From Teredinibacter turnerae T7901 (lineage in GTDB: Bacteria > Pseudomonadota > Gammaproteobacteria > Pseudomonadales > Cellvibrionaceae): DNA of 64,000 bases. The notes below the pieces were generated by a model. That model worked only from the letters and a program-made list of their open reading frames with translations, was not told the origin of the DNA and searched no databases. The position numbers were made by a program, and so were the translations under genes. The stretch covers positions 4,771,125 to 4,835,124 of the forward strand of contig NC_012997.1 in NCBI RefSeq assembly GCF_000023025.1, read 5' to 3'. Shown in pieces: positions 19,919-28,843 of this stretch (positions are counted from its first letter, which is position 1; each line of letters begins with the position of its first letter).

Positions 19919-20785
19919 CTATCGGTTAGCTAATTCGTCGAGCATTTCCGCGAGCGCCTTGCGCCAGTACACACTTGGTGCTTCGGGTAATTGCTCTCGC
20001 AAGGACGCGTTGCTCAACACGCTGTAGTGAGGACGCCGTGCTGGCGTCGGGTAATCTTCCGTTCGAATCGGGGCGATATCACAGGTGCCGCTCAACAAGC
20101 CGCGTGCTGCGCCAAGCTCCTGAATTGCCATAGCAAAATCGTACCAGCTCGCGACCCCATCGCAGGTGCAGTGGTGAATGCCCTGTAGCTGATGATTTAC
20201 CGCCAGCCAACAGGTTTTCGCCAAATGCTTAGCGCACGTAGGTGAGCCTATTTGATCCGCAATGATAGTGAGTTTTGGCCGGTCGGCCGCCAGGCGTAAA
20301 ATCGTTTTAACGAAATTATTACCCAAGGCTGAAAATACCCAGGCCGTGCGCAAAATCGCCCAGTGCGACAATCCAGATTCAGCAATCGCCACTTCGCCAG
20401 CAAGCTTGGTCTGACCATATACACCCAGCGGCGCTACGGGCGCATCCGGCAGATAAGGCGTGTTGGCGGTGCCGTCAAACACAAAGTCTGTGGAAATATG
20501 CAGCAGGTAGCTGCCGTTGTTCGCCGCAGCGCGCGCAAGATTTGCGGGCCCGACCTCGTTGCCTGCTCGAGCCGCGTCGGCGTCAGTTTCGGCTTTATCC
20601 ACCGCCGTGTAGGCTGCAGCATTGATAATCGCCGCAGGTTTGAGCTCGGCGACTACCCGATCCACCTGACCGGCATCGGCTATATCGAGCGCATCGCGGC
20701 CGAGGTGTACCAATTCGACTGAATCCGGACAGGTTCGCGCCAGCTCAGCGCCCAACTGGCCGCGTCCACATACTAAAACTTTCAC
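19919..20785 (-). CDS. rfbD: dTDP-4-dehydrorhamnose reductase
   Basis: 288 residues from the GTG at 20785, chosen because AGGA lies 6 bases upstream and the protein then begins at the expected MKVLVCGRGQLGAEL; a longer frame starting inside rfbC adds 12 unlikely residues. NADPH-binding CGRGQLG, the YTAVDKAE segment, STDFVFDG, and YGQTKLAGE with the catalytic Y-x3-K. It reduces dTDP-4-keto-L-rhamnose to dTDP-L-rhamnose. Confidence 0.95.
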   Translation of the reverse strand: MKVLVCGRGQLGAELARTCPDSVELVHLGRDALDIADAGQVDRVVAELKPAAIINAAAYTAVDKAETDADAARAGNEVGPANLARAAANNGSYLLHISTDFVFDGTANTPYLPDAPVAPLGVYGQTKLAGEVAIAESGLSHWAILRTAWVFSALGNNFVKTILRLAADRPKLTIIADQIGSPTCAKHLAKTCWLAVNHQLQGIHHCTCDGVASWYDFAMAIQELGAARGLLSGTCDIAPIRTEDYPTPARRPHYSVLSNASLREQLPEAPSVYWRKALAEMLDELANR

Positions 20786-20793
20786 AAAATTTC

Positions 20794-21342
20794 CTATCCA
20801 AAATAATCCGTGTTTGCCCACAGAGCACCGTCGGCATCTTTTGCCGATAGCGCCGGCGCTTCACCGTTGACCAGCGGCCACTCAACACCCACTGTCGGGT
20901 CATCCCAACGCAGTGACCGCTCACTTTGCGGGTGATAATAGTCCGTGCATTTGTAAACAAATTCGGCAAATTCACTCATCACGTAAAAACCGTGAGCGAA
21001 GCCTTCGGGCACCCAGAGCTGGCGCTTGTTGTCTGCTGATAACTCGACACCGACCCACTGGCCGAAAGTCGCCGACGATTGGCGTAAATCCACCGCCACG
21101 TCGAACACCTTGCCACTCACAACCCGCACCAACTTGCCTTGGGTCTGCTCCATCTGATAGTGCAGCCCGCGCAGAATCCCCTGGCGCGAGGCACTGTGGT
21201 TGTCCTGCACGAAAGGCCGCTCGGTGCAGTGTTCTGCAAACGCATCCGCGCGGAAGGTTTCCATAAAGAACCCGCGCTCATCTCCAAACACCCGCGGCTC
21301 GATGATCACGACATCGGGTATGGCTGTGTGAATAAATTCCAT
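20794..21342 (-). CDS. rfbC: dTDP-4-dehydrorhamnose 3,5-epimerase
   Basis: 182 residues, the usual RmlC length, cupin fold. Motifs: PRVFGDERGFFMET, the catalytic His region GLHYQ, WVPEGFAHGFYVMSE, and YHPQSERSLRWDDP. It catalyses the double epimerisation in dTDP-L-rhamnose synthesis. Its ATG overlaps the rfbA stop by one base (TAATG), so the genes are coupled. Confidence 0.96.
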   Translation of the reverse strand: MEFIHTAIPDVVIIEPRVFGDERGFFMETFRADAFAEHCTERPFVQDNHSASRQGILRGLHYQMEQTQGKLVRVVSGKVFDVAVDLRQSSATFGQWVGVELSADNKRQLWVPEGFAHGFYVMSEFAEFVYKCTDYYHPQSERSLRWDDPTVGVEWPLVNGEAPALSAKDADGALWANTDYFG

Positions 21343-22217
21343 TAAAAAACCTTGGTTTCCAATAAGCCCAGTAAGTATTCGCCGTAACCGCTTTTACGTA
21401 ATGGTTCGGCCAGCTCACGCAACTGCTGCGCGCTGATATAACCGTTGCGGTACGCGACTTCTTCGGGACAGTTCACTTTCAAGCCCTGACGTTTTTCCAA
21501 GGTCGAAATAAACATGGCCGCATCCAATAACGAGTCGTGCGTCCCTGTATCCAGCCAGGCAGCACCGCGCCCCATAATCTCTACATTAAGTGTGCCAAGT
21601 TTCAAATAATGCTCGATAACGTCCGTAATTTCGAGCTCCCCTCGGGGCGAAGGCTTGACGCTTTTTGCAACATTTACAACGTCACTGTCGAAAAAGTAAA
21701 TTCCGGGAACGGCGTAGTTAGACTTGGGCTGCTGGGGTTTCTCTTCAATCGACAGCGCTTTGCCGTTGTCGTCAAAATCAATAACCCCATAGGCGCGCGG
21801 ATTTGCAACGTGATAGCCAAAAACCGTGGCCTGCTCGCGCTCGTTTGCACGCTTTAGCTTCTCGACGAGTTGGTGACCGTAAAAAAGGTTGTCACCCAGA
21901 ATCAATGCAGCAGGGTTGCCAGCGAGAAAGTCTTCGGCAAGTAAAAACGCCTGGGCAAGCCCGTCTGGCGAGGGTTGTTCGGTGTAAACCAGGGAAATCC
22001 CCCACTGCGAACCATCGCCTAAAAGCGCCTGAAAGCGCGGCAATTCCTGTGGGGTACTGATAATGAGGATTTCGCGAATACCACTTTGCATTAGGGTTGC
22101 AAGCGGATAGTAGATCATCGGCTTATCGTAAACTGGCATTAGCTGCTTGCTAACCACCTGAGTTAATGGATAGAGCCGGGTGCCACTGCCGCCCGCCAGA
22201 ATAATGCCTTTTCGCAT
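21342..22217 (-). CDS. rfbA: Glucose-1-phosphate thymidylyltransferase
   Basis: 291 residues from the ATG at 22217 (GGAG 6 bases upstream), the standard RmlA length; the open frame continues 67 residues further upstream without family similarity. N-terminal nucleotidyl-transferase motif [16 protein letters not shown], then [12 protein letters not shown], and ITDVIEHYL. It makes dTDP-glucose from glucose-1-phosphate and dTTP. First gene of the rhamnose group and probably first of a long minus-strand EPS transcript, with its promoter in 22218-22506. Confidence 0.96.
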   Translation of the reverse strand: MRKGIILAGGSGTRLYPLTQVVSKQLMPVYDKPMIYYPLATLMQSGIREILIISTPQELPRFQALLGDGSQWGISLVYTEQPSPDGLAQAFLLAEDFLAGNPAALILGDNLFYGHQLVEKLKRANEREQATVFGYHVANPRAYGVIDFDDNGKALSIEEKPQQPKSNYAVPGIYFFDSDVVNVAKSVKPSPRGELEITDVIEHYLKLGTLNVEIMGRGAAWLDTGTHDSLLDAAMFISTLEKRQGLKVNCPEEVAYRNGYISAQQLRELAEPLRKSGYGEYLLGLLETKVF

Positions 22218-22270
22218 AACATTCTCCGTGTTAATAGCTGAACAGAATCGCCAGCCATGATAACTGAAAT

Positions 22271-22304
22271 AGCCACCGCGCATGCCGTGGCGGCTGTTTT
22301 TTTT
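22271..22304 (+). terminator. Terminator-like hairpin with no sense gene before it
   Basis: Stem arms at 22271-22280 and 22286-22295 (one mismatch, one wobble) followed by eight T on the plus strand. The gene to its left is on the opposite strand, so it cannot end a known plus-strand gene; it may stop antisense transcription into the region upstream of the VPLPA-CTERM gene. Confidence 0.45.
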
Positions 22305-22506
22305 GATGTCAGAAATATTTACAGCGGATTTAGGCGACAACCGCAAAATCCGTATATTTTGTATTAATATCAATAACTTACAAAATTGGCAAGGTACATG
22401 CATATGATCGCAAAGCAAGCACTTATGCTAATTTTTGAACAATCATTCAGCAGGCGAATCTCGTTATAAAAAACAGAAAAAAGCGTGTTGAAAGTGGAGG
22501 TAAGCC

Positions 22507-23280
22507 ATGGCTTCAAGGAATCATAAATCATTCATTTTTTCATTGTTTTGCAGCGCATTTATGGCGGTTAACGCCTCTGCTGTAAGCATTGATCTGGACC
22601 TGTCCAACCCAACGTCGTCCTACGGCAACTCTGTGTATAACTACACTGCAGGCGATGTAAATCTCAGCGTTAGCGGCTTCTCCTATGACCGCCGCGGCGA
22701 GATCGAAAGCGACACCGTCGGCAACTATGGCGCAGGCCTGGGTGTGGAAGATGGCTGGAGCCCGGAACACGCCATCGATAACGGCTTTAACCTCAGCACC
22801 TTCCGCTTCGATTACGATATGCTGCTTCTAAGCTTCGACCAGGCGGTAAGCCTCGATTCCATTACTGCCGGCTGGCGTGGCACCATGCTTAACCTGTTCC
22901 AGCCTTCGAGCCGCAACAGCGAAGCCTCTGTTCTGGCATACGGCGGTGCCGGCACCCCCGATAACTTTGTTGGCTCCGAGTGGAGCGACCTGCTCAATGA
23001 CGAGTGGGCAGGCATTGGCAACTACCGCATTGACAACCTGAACAGCCCTGAAGCTGTTAACGCGGGCGGTATGATGTCTCGCTACTGGCTGGTTGGTGCG
23101 TACAACCCAACGCTGAACCTCGACAACGAAGCTGGCACCCACTTTTCGGCTGCTAACGACTTCTGGAAGCTGGATAGCATCAGCGTAACAGTTAACCCTG
23201 TGCCACTTCCCGGCTCTCTTCTGCTGTTCGGTACAGCGCTGGTTATCTTCGGCTCCATGCGCCGCAAGCAAGCCAAATAA
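22507..23280 (+). CDS. VPLPA-CTERM sorting-signal surface protein
   Basis: 257 residues. N-terminal signal peptide (FIFSLFCSAFMAVNASAVS, cleavage near residue 25), a central beta-rich region full of S, N, G and D with no recognised domain, and a C-terminal tripartite tail starting at about residue 232: VPLPGS, a hydrophobic helix (LLLFGTALVIFG), then MRRKQAK. This is the VPLPA variant of the PEP-CTERM signal, recognised and cleaved by exosortase D-type enzymes such as the one at 15.8 kb. GGAGG precedes the ATG by 6 bases. It is divergent from rfbA and ended by a terminator. Likely an exported, EPS-associated matrix protein. Confidence 0.88.
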   Translation: MASRNHKSFIFSLFCSAFMAVNASAVSIDLDLSNPTSSYGNSVYNYTAGDVNLSVSGFSYDRRGEIESDTVGNYGAGLGVEDGWSPEHAIDNGFNLSTFRFDYDMLLLSFDQAVSLDSITAGWRGTMLNLFQPSSRNSEASVLAYGGAGTPDNFVGSEWSDLLNDEWAGIGNYRIDNLNSPEAVNAGGMMSRYWLVGAYNPTLNLDNEAGTHFSAANDFWKLDSISVTVNPVPLPGSLLLFGTALVIFGSMRRKQAK

Positions 23281-23303
23281 ACGCTACAACCAAGATGTTT
23301 TTG

Positions 23304-23329
23304 AAACGGGCCACAAGGCCCGTTTTTTT
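23304..23329 (+). terminator. Rho-independent terminator
   Basis: Stem AAACGGGCC / GGCCCGTTT with loop ACAA, running into seven T, 24 bases after the VPLPA-CTERM stop codon. Confidence 0.92.
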
Positions 23330-23403
23330 ATGCCGCTAACTGCAGTTTTTAAGTTACGCCTTACAACCTGCCGAAAAGCCATTGCTGCGCAGCTGACCAT
23401 TCA

Positions 23404-23519
23404 GTTTCCCAGCGACCGGTTTCTCAACTGCCTGTTTCCTAACTACCAGCTTCCTAAAAACCAGTTTCTTAACTACCAGCTCTCAACAACCCGTTATCAA
23501 CTGCAGCTATCAACCAGCC
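23404..23519. repeat. Degenerate 15-bp tandem repeat
   Basis: Five consecutive 15-base units start at 23404, 23419, 23434, 23449 and 23464, with approximate consensus GTTTCYTAACTACCA. Three shorter, more diverged units of 13-14 bases follow up to 23519. The block fills the gap between the two convergent genes and ends next to the stop codon of the outer-membrane protein gene. Confidence 0.75.
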
Positions 23520-23520
23520 G

Positions 23521-24777
23521 CTAAAACGCGGCCACATCCAGGCCACACCCGAGTATTGTACTTTCGATACCACTTTCGAACTGTCGAACTTCGTAACGAC
23601 AGTTGACGGACACCCGTCGCGCCACTTCCTGCCGATACTGAAGACTGTAATTCAGTTCGTCTTGCTGCTCAGCGGAAGCTTCCAACCCTCGCTTACGGGA
23701 TATCTGATCAGCCGCGAGCGTTAATTCCCCTCCAAACTTAAATTGCCAGGTGAAATCGGTACCCACACGCGTGGCCTCGTTTAAATCATCCGCCAGCTGG
23801 TTTTTCTCGTGAGAATAGTCACCGTATAAGCCCCAGCTCAGGCGCTGCGGCGCAATCTGGTAGCGGTAATCCGCAGTAAAATAGTCGCGAATATCCAGGC
23901 GGAATTCATTGCCGGTCTGACGCAGCCCGCCATTGGGATTCCCGCCTTGCCCCATGCCGGAACCCGCCAGTTCACGCCCGCCCGTCACCTGTAAGCTGCG
24001 TCTTGGCGTTACCGATTCAAGCTCCAGACGCGCCTCCCCCACATAACCCACCTGGTCGCCAGACGGTTTCACGGCGTCGGTTTTCGCCGCCCCCACCTGC
24101 AACAACGCGGACCCGGTTTTAAGTTGGCGCTGCCAGAAAATACCTGCCTTTTGGGTGCCGTAATCGGCGATTTCCTCTGCATCTGGGCTGGTGCTCAGGT
24201 ACACCAGCTGAATACCGCCACTGGTACGGGCGCTCAAGCTGTGCCCCCAAACCACGACTGCGGTTTCGGACTCACTGTTCAACAGGTCATTTTCGCTTTC
24301 GACCCAGATTTTACCTGCGCGAATATCCACGGCATCGCGACGCGAAGGCCGCAACCGGCCCTGCACCCCTGCCTGGTAGCTGGATACCCGGTTACTGTTT
24401 TGCGGCAGTTCCGCGCGCAAGGTATCTAATGACGTTTCCGCGGTGCGGGTCTCGGCGTAGACGCCGAGGCGACGGCTCGAGGTATAGAGGTTTAGCGCCG
24501 CTTCACCATTAATACGGTCGCGGTCGGAGTTCGTTTCGTCGAGATATTTTTCGTGGGCCACGGTGTAGTTTAATTGCACATCACCGTGTTGCTTTTGAGT
24601 TTGATAACTCGCCGACCCTCCGTACACCCAGACGTCGTCATCGACGGGATCGGTTGCCGAGCGATTAATATTGGTTCGATGCTCGTAATCCGTGGACAGG
24701 ACCACCTCAGCGTCGCTCTCCGCATATGCCTGGGCCACCGCACTGCAGATGGCGATACAAAGAAGTTTTGCTTTCAT
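23521..24777 (-). CDS. Outer-membrane beta-barrel protein of the EPS/exosortase locus
   Basis: 418 residues. Signal peptide MKAKLLCIAICSAVAQAYA (cleavage near residue 19-20), then many alternating amphipathic strands (for example VQLNYTVAHEKYL, RLGVYAETRTAE, DYRYQIAPQRLSWGLYGDYS), ending in the aromatic C-terminal residue (VAAF) used for outer-membrane barrel insertion. The pattern matches the outer-membrane proteins regularly found in PEP-CTERM/EPS loci (EpsL-like). Role inferred: outer-membrane component or secretion aid for the polymer. It lies 70 bases downstream of the Wza-type gene on the same strand. Confidence 0.75.
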   Translation of the reverse strand: MKAKLLCIAICSAVAQAYAESDAEVVLSTDYEHRTNINRSATDPVDDDVWVYGGSASYQTQKQHGDVQLNYTVAHEKYLDETNSDRDRINGEAALNLYTSSRRLGVYAETRTAETSLDTLRAELPQNSNRVSSYQAGVQGRLRPSRRDAVDIRAGKIWVESENDLLNSESETAVVVWGHSLSARTSGGIQLVYLSTSPDAEEIADYGTQKAGIFWQRQLKTGSALLQVGAAKTDAVKPSGDQVGYVGEARLELESVTPRRSLQVTGGRELAGSGMGQGGNPNGGLRQTGNEFRLDIRDYFTADYRYQIAPQRLSWGLYGDYSHEKNQLADDLNEATRVGTDFTWQFKFGGELTLAADQISRKRGLEASAEQQDELNYSLQYRQEVARRVSVNCRYEVRQFESGIESTILGCGLDVAAF

Positions 24778-24847
24778 GATTTCCCCGAAAGGGCGCTACG
24801 CGGCGGAAATGGCCAGCGTGAAGTGCCCTCTTTTTGGTTGATACGGT

Positions 24848-25471
24848 TTAGAAGGTGGATTCGGGAACCGTAACAATATCGGACGGCAGCAACGTGTAGT
24901 TGGTGCGGATATCACCTTTGTTCATAATATCTTTCAAACGGATCTTATAGGTTTTTACGCCGTCTTCCGTTTTACGGTAGAGTTTAGCGGAGTTGCCACT
25001 GGCGAACTCACTCAGCCCACCGGCGGCCAAAACGAGATCCAGCACCGTCATGTTCTCGCGATAAGGCAAGGATACTGGCTGCAATACAGCGCCGGTCACC
25101 CGCACACGGTTAATATACTCGGCGTTGTTGGCCGAGGTTACGATCACTGTAACGTTGGGCGTACGCACGTAATTCGCCAGCGCTTTTTCTATTTCGCTAC
25201 TGAGTTCGGTCGTCTCCTTGCCCGCGGCAATCACATCGCCAATCAAAGGAATGGAAATTTTTCCGTCAGGTCGGACCGGTACATTGACGGACAACTCAGC
25301 ATTGCGCCACACCGCCACACTGAGCTGATCGGCAATACCGATTTTGTAAGTATCAACAGATTCGAAGTTCACCGCGGTTTCCTGCGGCATCTCCTGCCGC
25401 GACGGCGACGAGCACCCCACGCCAAACACGGCCATCCAAAGGCCCACTATCGCTATTTTTATTCGACACAT
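24848..25471 (-). CDS. Wza-type polysaccharide export lipoprotein
   Basis: 207 residues from the ATG at 25471 (GAGGAA 5 bases upstream); the open frame extends further upstream but without homology. Lipoprotein signal with lipobox VFGVGC, then a Poly_export domain (YKIGIADQLSVAVWRNAEL, RPDGKISIPLIGDVIAAG) and an SLBB-like domain (VRVTGAVLQPVSLPY...MTVLDLVLAAGGLSEFA). It is shorter than E. coli Wza (about 380 residues) and matches the compact EpsE-like exporters of exosortase loci. It should form or gate the outer-membrane channel for the EPS. Confidence 0.9.
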   Translation of the reverse strand: MCRIKIAIVGLWMAVFGVGCSSPSRQEMPQETAVNFESVDTYKIGIADQLSVAVWRNAELSVNVPVRPDGKISIPLIGDVIAAGKETTELSSEIEKALANYVRTPNVTVIVTSANNAEYINRVRVTGAVLQPVSLPYRENMTVLDLVLAAGGLSEFASGNSAKLYRKTEDGVKTYKIRLKDIMNKGDIRTNYTLLPSDIVTVPESTF

Positions 25472-25669
25472 AACTATTCCTCGTTCTTCTGAATGGACAA
25501 ATCTCTGCCCCAAGTGTTTGGTTTTGAATCTGTGACTGAGGCTATTCTCGGCCAGTCTGGCACAGGATGCAAAGTCTAAGCCGTTTGCTATTTTTTCCGC
25601 CAGTAGCGCGCGCGGCCACAACTCATTACAATGCTCGGCCCTAAACAACCATCCTAAGAGGAAAGGCCG

Positions 25670-25882
25670 ATGAAAACGGTTAAAACAACTGCCGAGTACA
25701 CCATTTTTCAACGTAAAGACGACCGCTACGCCGTGCGTAACAACAAGCGCAAAGCAATTAACGGCGACGCTAAAGTTGAGATCCTTATCAAAGAAGGCCT
25801 GATGACCAAGCCAGAGCCAAAACCAGCCGAGCCAGAAGCCGCTGAAGAATCCGCAGAAGGCGAGGCAAGCAGCGAGTCTTAA
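25670..25882 (+). CDS. Small acidic-tailed conserved-type protein, unknown
   Basis: 70 residues with a clear AGAGGAAAGG site before the ATG. The first 45 residues look folded (AEYTIFQRKDDRYAVRNNKR...VEILIKEGL); the last 25 are a low-complexity tail of P, E, A and S. No family recognised. The strong ribosome site and codon pattern support it as a real gene. Confidence 0.6.
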   Translation: MKTVKTTAEYTIFQRKDDRYAVRNNKRKAINGDAKVEILIKEGLMTKPEPKPAEPEAAEESAEGEASSES

Positions 25883-25900
25883 TCGCGCCTCTCCACCCCT

Positions 25901-25929
25901 GTGCGGATGGCCTGCGAGCCATCCGCCAC
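25901..25929. terminator. Strong hairpin between the small gene and hemH
   Basis: Nine-base perfect stem GCGGATGGC / GCCATCCGC with a six-base loop and further partial pairing outside. There is no T-run, so it is a possible factor-assisted terminator for the 70-residue protein. Confidence 0.45.
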
Positions 25930-26053
25930 AGCGCTTCACAACAGCCGCAAAACACATTCATTACTCCAGTCGCCCTGGCTCTGGTTTCGAGACTCGACCA
26001 CAACAGACGGCACTCTTATACTGCAGCCCAGTTAACTTTGTTCGGAAGCTGCT

Positions 26054-27154
26054 GTGCAATACAAAAGCCAAAATTTTAGTCATTCGCAAAACCCCAAAAC
26101 AGGCGTTCTCCTGGTAAACCTGGGCACCCCCGCTGCACCGACGGCGAAAGCACTTAAACCCTATCTCAAACAATTTTTATCGGACCCGCGTGTAGTGGAA
26201 TTTCCGCGCCTGCTCTGGTGGCTGATTCTGAACGGCATTATTCTCAATGTGCGACCGCGAAAATCCGCCGCTGCCTATGCCAAAGTATGGACCGAGCGCG
26301 GCTCGCCCCTGGCGATACACACTGCCGATCAGGCCAGCGCACTTAACGTGCGGCTGCAGCGCCGGTTCGACGATCAGGTCGTGGTTGCCTGGGCGATGCG
26401 TTACGGCTCGCCGTCAATGGCAGACGTGCAGCAATCCCTGTTCGATCAGGGCGTACAGCAATTATTGGTGATTCCTCTCTATCCGCAATATTCTGCCGCC
26501 ACAACCGGTTCCACGTTTGATGCCTTAAGCGCAGACTTCCAACGGCGGCGCTGGCTACCCGCGTTGCGCTTTGTCAATCAGTACCACGATAACCCCGGAT
26601 ATATAGCAGCACTCGCCGAGCGAGTGCGCCAGCATTGGCAGAACAACGGCCGCGCCGACAAACTCATTCTCTCTTATCACGGAGTGCCCCTGCGTTACCT
26701 TCACGCCGGCGACCCTTACCACTGTCAGTGCCTCGCCACATCGCGCCTTCTGGCCGAAGCGTTGCAGCTCACCGAGAGTGAAGTCATTACCAGCTTTCAG
26801 AGTCGCTTCGGCCGCGAAGAATGGCTGCAGCCCTACACCGATGTGCTGCTAAAACAGCTTCCCGGTGCGGGCGTAAAATCCGTGCAGATTATGTGTCCCG
26901 GTTTTTCATCCGATTGTCTGGAGACGATTGAAGAGATCGGCGAAGAGAATCGCGAGTACTTTTTACAAAATGGTGGAGAAAACTACCAATATATTCCTGC
27001 CCTCAATGCGGGAGAGGACCATATTGACGTACTGGAGCAATTAGTGCTCGACAACCTGCAAGGTTGGTCGCTGGCACCCACCGCCAAACGCGAACTGGAA
27101 CAGCGCCAGCAGCGTGCCGACAGCTGCCCATTCAACCAGACCAAAAAACTTTAA
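26054..27154 (+). CDS. hemH: Ferrochelatase
   Basis: 366 residues from a GTG start behind GGAAG. Conserved motifs: TGVLLVNLGTPAAP at the N-terminus, WTERGSPL, LYPQYSAATTGSTFD, ILSYHGVPLRY with the catalytic His, and CPGFSSDCLETIEEI with the metal-path acidic residues. It inserts Fe2+ into protoporphyrin IX, the last step of haem synthesis, at the inner membrane surface. The next gene starts 20 bases downstream. Confidence 0.96.
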   Translation: MQYKSQNFSHSQNPKTGVLLVNLGTPAAPTAKALKPYLKQFLSDPRVVEFPRLLWWLILNGIILNVRPRKSAAAYAKVWTERGSPLAIHTADQASALNVRLQRRFDDQVVVAWAMRYGSPSMADVQQSLFDQGVQQLLVIPLYPQYSAATTGSTFDALSADFQRRRWLPALRFVNQYHDNPGYIAALAERVRQHWQNNGRADKLILSYHGVPLRYLHAGDPYHCQCLATSRLLAEALQLTESEVITSFQSRFGREEWLQPYTDVLLKQLPGAGVKSVQIMCPGFSSDCLETIEEIGEENREYFLQNGGENYQYIPALNAGEDHIDVLEQLVLDNLQGWSLAPTAKRELEQRQQRADSCPFNQTKKL

Positions 27155-27174
27155 ACCCAAAGGAAAGCCAACCA

Positions 27175-28008
27175 GTGCTCGAACTCAGTGGCCACACTTG
27201 CTTCGGCGGTGAACAATTGCGTTTCCAACACCGCAGTCGCGTGCTCGATTGCAGCATGCGGTTTTCCGTATACCTGCCGCCACAAGCCCAGGCAGGCGAG
27301 GTGCCTGCGCTGCTTTGGCTATCGGGTTTCACCTGTAGCGACGAGAATTTCGTCCACAAAGCCGGCGCTCAACAGTTTGCGGCTAAACACGGAATAGCGT
27401 TGGTAATACCCGACACCAGTCCCCGCGGCGAGCAGATCCACAAGGGTGATGAACCCACCTGGCACCTTGGTGAAGGCGCTAGTTTCTACCTGAATGCCAC
27501 CGTAGAGCCCTGGGCCGCCAACTATCAGATGGCGTCGTACATTTGCGACGAGCTGCCTGGTTTAATCGCAGACCTGCCTGTGGATAACTCGTGTTTTGGC
27601 ATTGCCGGTCACGGCATGGGAGGCCATGGCGCAATTGTGCTGGGGCTAAGTTATCCACAGCTGTTCCGCTCTATTTCGGCGTTTGCCCCGATCTGCAATC
27701 CCGCCAAAACACCCTGGGGCGAAACCGCGTTCCGGCATTACCTGGGGGCGGACAAAGCCCGTTGGCAGCACCACGATAGCTGCTGGCTAGTTGCGAACGG
27801 CGCTTGCCGCACGCCGCTGCTGGTGGATCAGGGGAGTGACGATCACTTTCTGGAGGACGAGTTGAAACCGGAGCGCCTGCAAGCCGCCTGCGCAGAGGCA
27901 GGCCATCCGCTCAACTATCAGCTGCACCCAGGCTACGACCACAGTTACTTTTTTGTCGCGAGTTTTATCGAAAGCCATATCGCTTATCATGCCGGTATAC
28001 TCACTTAG
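27175..28008 (+). CDS. S-formylglutathione hydrolase homologue with nucleophile Ser replaced by Gly
   Basis: 277 residues from the GTG at 27175 (AAGGA upstream), the standard family length. Alpha/beta-hydrolase of the FrmB/esterase D type: WLSGFTCSDENFV, VIPDTSPRG, Asp223 in LLVDQGSDDHF and His256 in HPGYDHSYFF. The nucleophile elbow reads GHGMGGHGA (145-153), where the family has G-H-S-M-G-G; the codon at 27613-27615 is GGC. The serine that attacks S-formylglutathione is therefore missing although the rest of the site is intact. It may be inactive, have a new role, or carry a sequence error (one A-to-G change). It follows hemH by 20 bases, with no formaldehyde dehydrogenase gene next to it. 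Confidence 0.9.
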   Translation: MLELSGHTCFGGEQLRFQHRSRVLDCSMRFSVYLPPQAQAGEVPALLWLSGFTCSDENFVHKAGAQQFAAKHGIALVIPDTSPRGEQIHKGDEPTWHLGEGASFYLNATVEPWAANYQMASYICDELPGLIADLPVDNSCFGIAGHGMGGHGAIVLGLSYPQLFRSISAFAPICNPAKTPWGETAFRHYLGADKARWQHHDSCWLVANGACRTPLLVDQGSDDHFLEDELKPERLQAACAEAGHPLNYQLHPGYDHSYFFVASFIESHIAYHAGILT

Positions 28009-28207
28009 CCCGGATAAGTTTTAATTAGCCCCAATTCGCCAACCACAAAAGTTGCAGCATTGGCGCCCGTCTATTCGTGTTGAACTCACCGCGACGCCGG
28101 CGCCTTGGCTGCGCGACTGAAAGACAGACCCTACTGTACGCGACTTACCAAGCGGGATACACTCTCGAACTCAGCGATTGAATGCAAAGAGCCCCCAAGC
28201 CTGCCTT

Positions 28208-28759
28208 ATGGAAAAGATGAGTGATGTGGAGATGCGGTGTTTTAGCGCCGTGCAGTACTGGCAACGCAAAGAGTTAGCTCAGCAATTGAAAGATACACTC
28301 ACATCCTTCCTGCCCCACCCCTTATCGCTGCAAGGCGCATCCAGCACAGCTAAGTCGAATACCTGGACACTCGTAAAAGTACCTCTGATCGCTATTTTGT
28401 TCCCCCTGCTACTACTTATTTGGCTTGCCCGTGTTTTGTTCGCACTGGTGCTCTATCCCTACCGCTATCTCAGCACCCTGCCAGTGCCGCAGGGCCTGCA
28501 TTCACCCGGGGAGCGCAACATCCAGGGCATTCATCGCGCCTTTTCTCCCTACAATGACCTCTCGCCGGCCTATTATTTGCTCTGTGTAAATGACTGGGTC
28601 ACGATCCTCTACGGTGTCGATGCGGCGCGCAAACACCAGATCGAAACTTATTTATTTGCGCAGTCATCCAGCCGATTTATCCGCCCCGGCGAGGCCCCCA
28701 GTCGACAACATATCAGCCTCGCTCGGGAGTCACTCTCCCGTGCACTCGGCTATTATTGA
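28208..28759 (+). CDS. Hypothetical membrane protein
   Basis: About 183 residues from the ATG at 28208 (alternatives: TTG 28178 or ATG 28217; none has a convincing ribosome site). One long hydrophobic stretch, LVKVPLIAILFPLLLLIWLA and onwards (about residues 55-85), suggests one or two membrane helices. The C-terminal part is soluble with many aromatic and charged residues. No family recognised. It stands alone between fghA-like and traB-like genes. Confidence 0.5.
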   Translation: MEKMSDVEMRCFSAVQYWQRKELAQQLKDTLTSFLPHPLSLQGASSTAKSNTWTLVKVPLIAILFPLLLLIWLARVLFALVLYPYRYLSTLPVPQGLHSPGERNIQGIHRAFSPYNDLSPAYYLLCVNDWVTILYGVDAARKHQIETYLFAQSSSRFIRPGEAPSRQHISLARESLSRALGYY

Positions 28760-28843
28760 TATCTCTACCTGGTTAAACCGTATAACGCTCACTGCGTTCT
28801 ACGCACAAACCGCACTCAGACCGTTGTAATCTGGAGACAGCCA

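Noticed and set aside
23330-23524. 64-residue plus-strand frame with 5-residue periodicity
   Set aside because: Starts at a terminator and its periodicity only reflects the 15-bp tandem repeat; no ribosome site.
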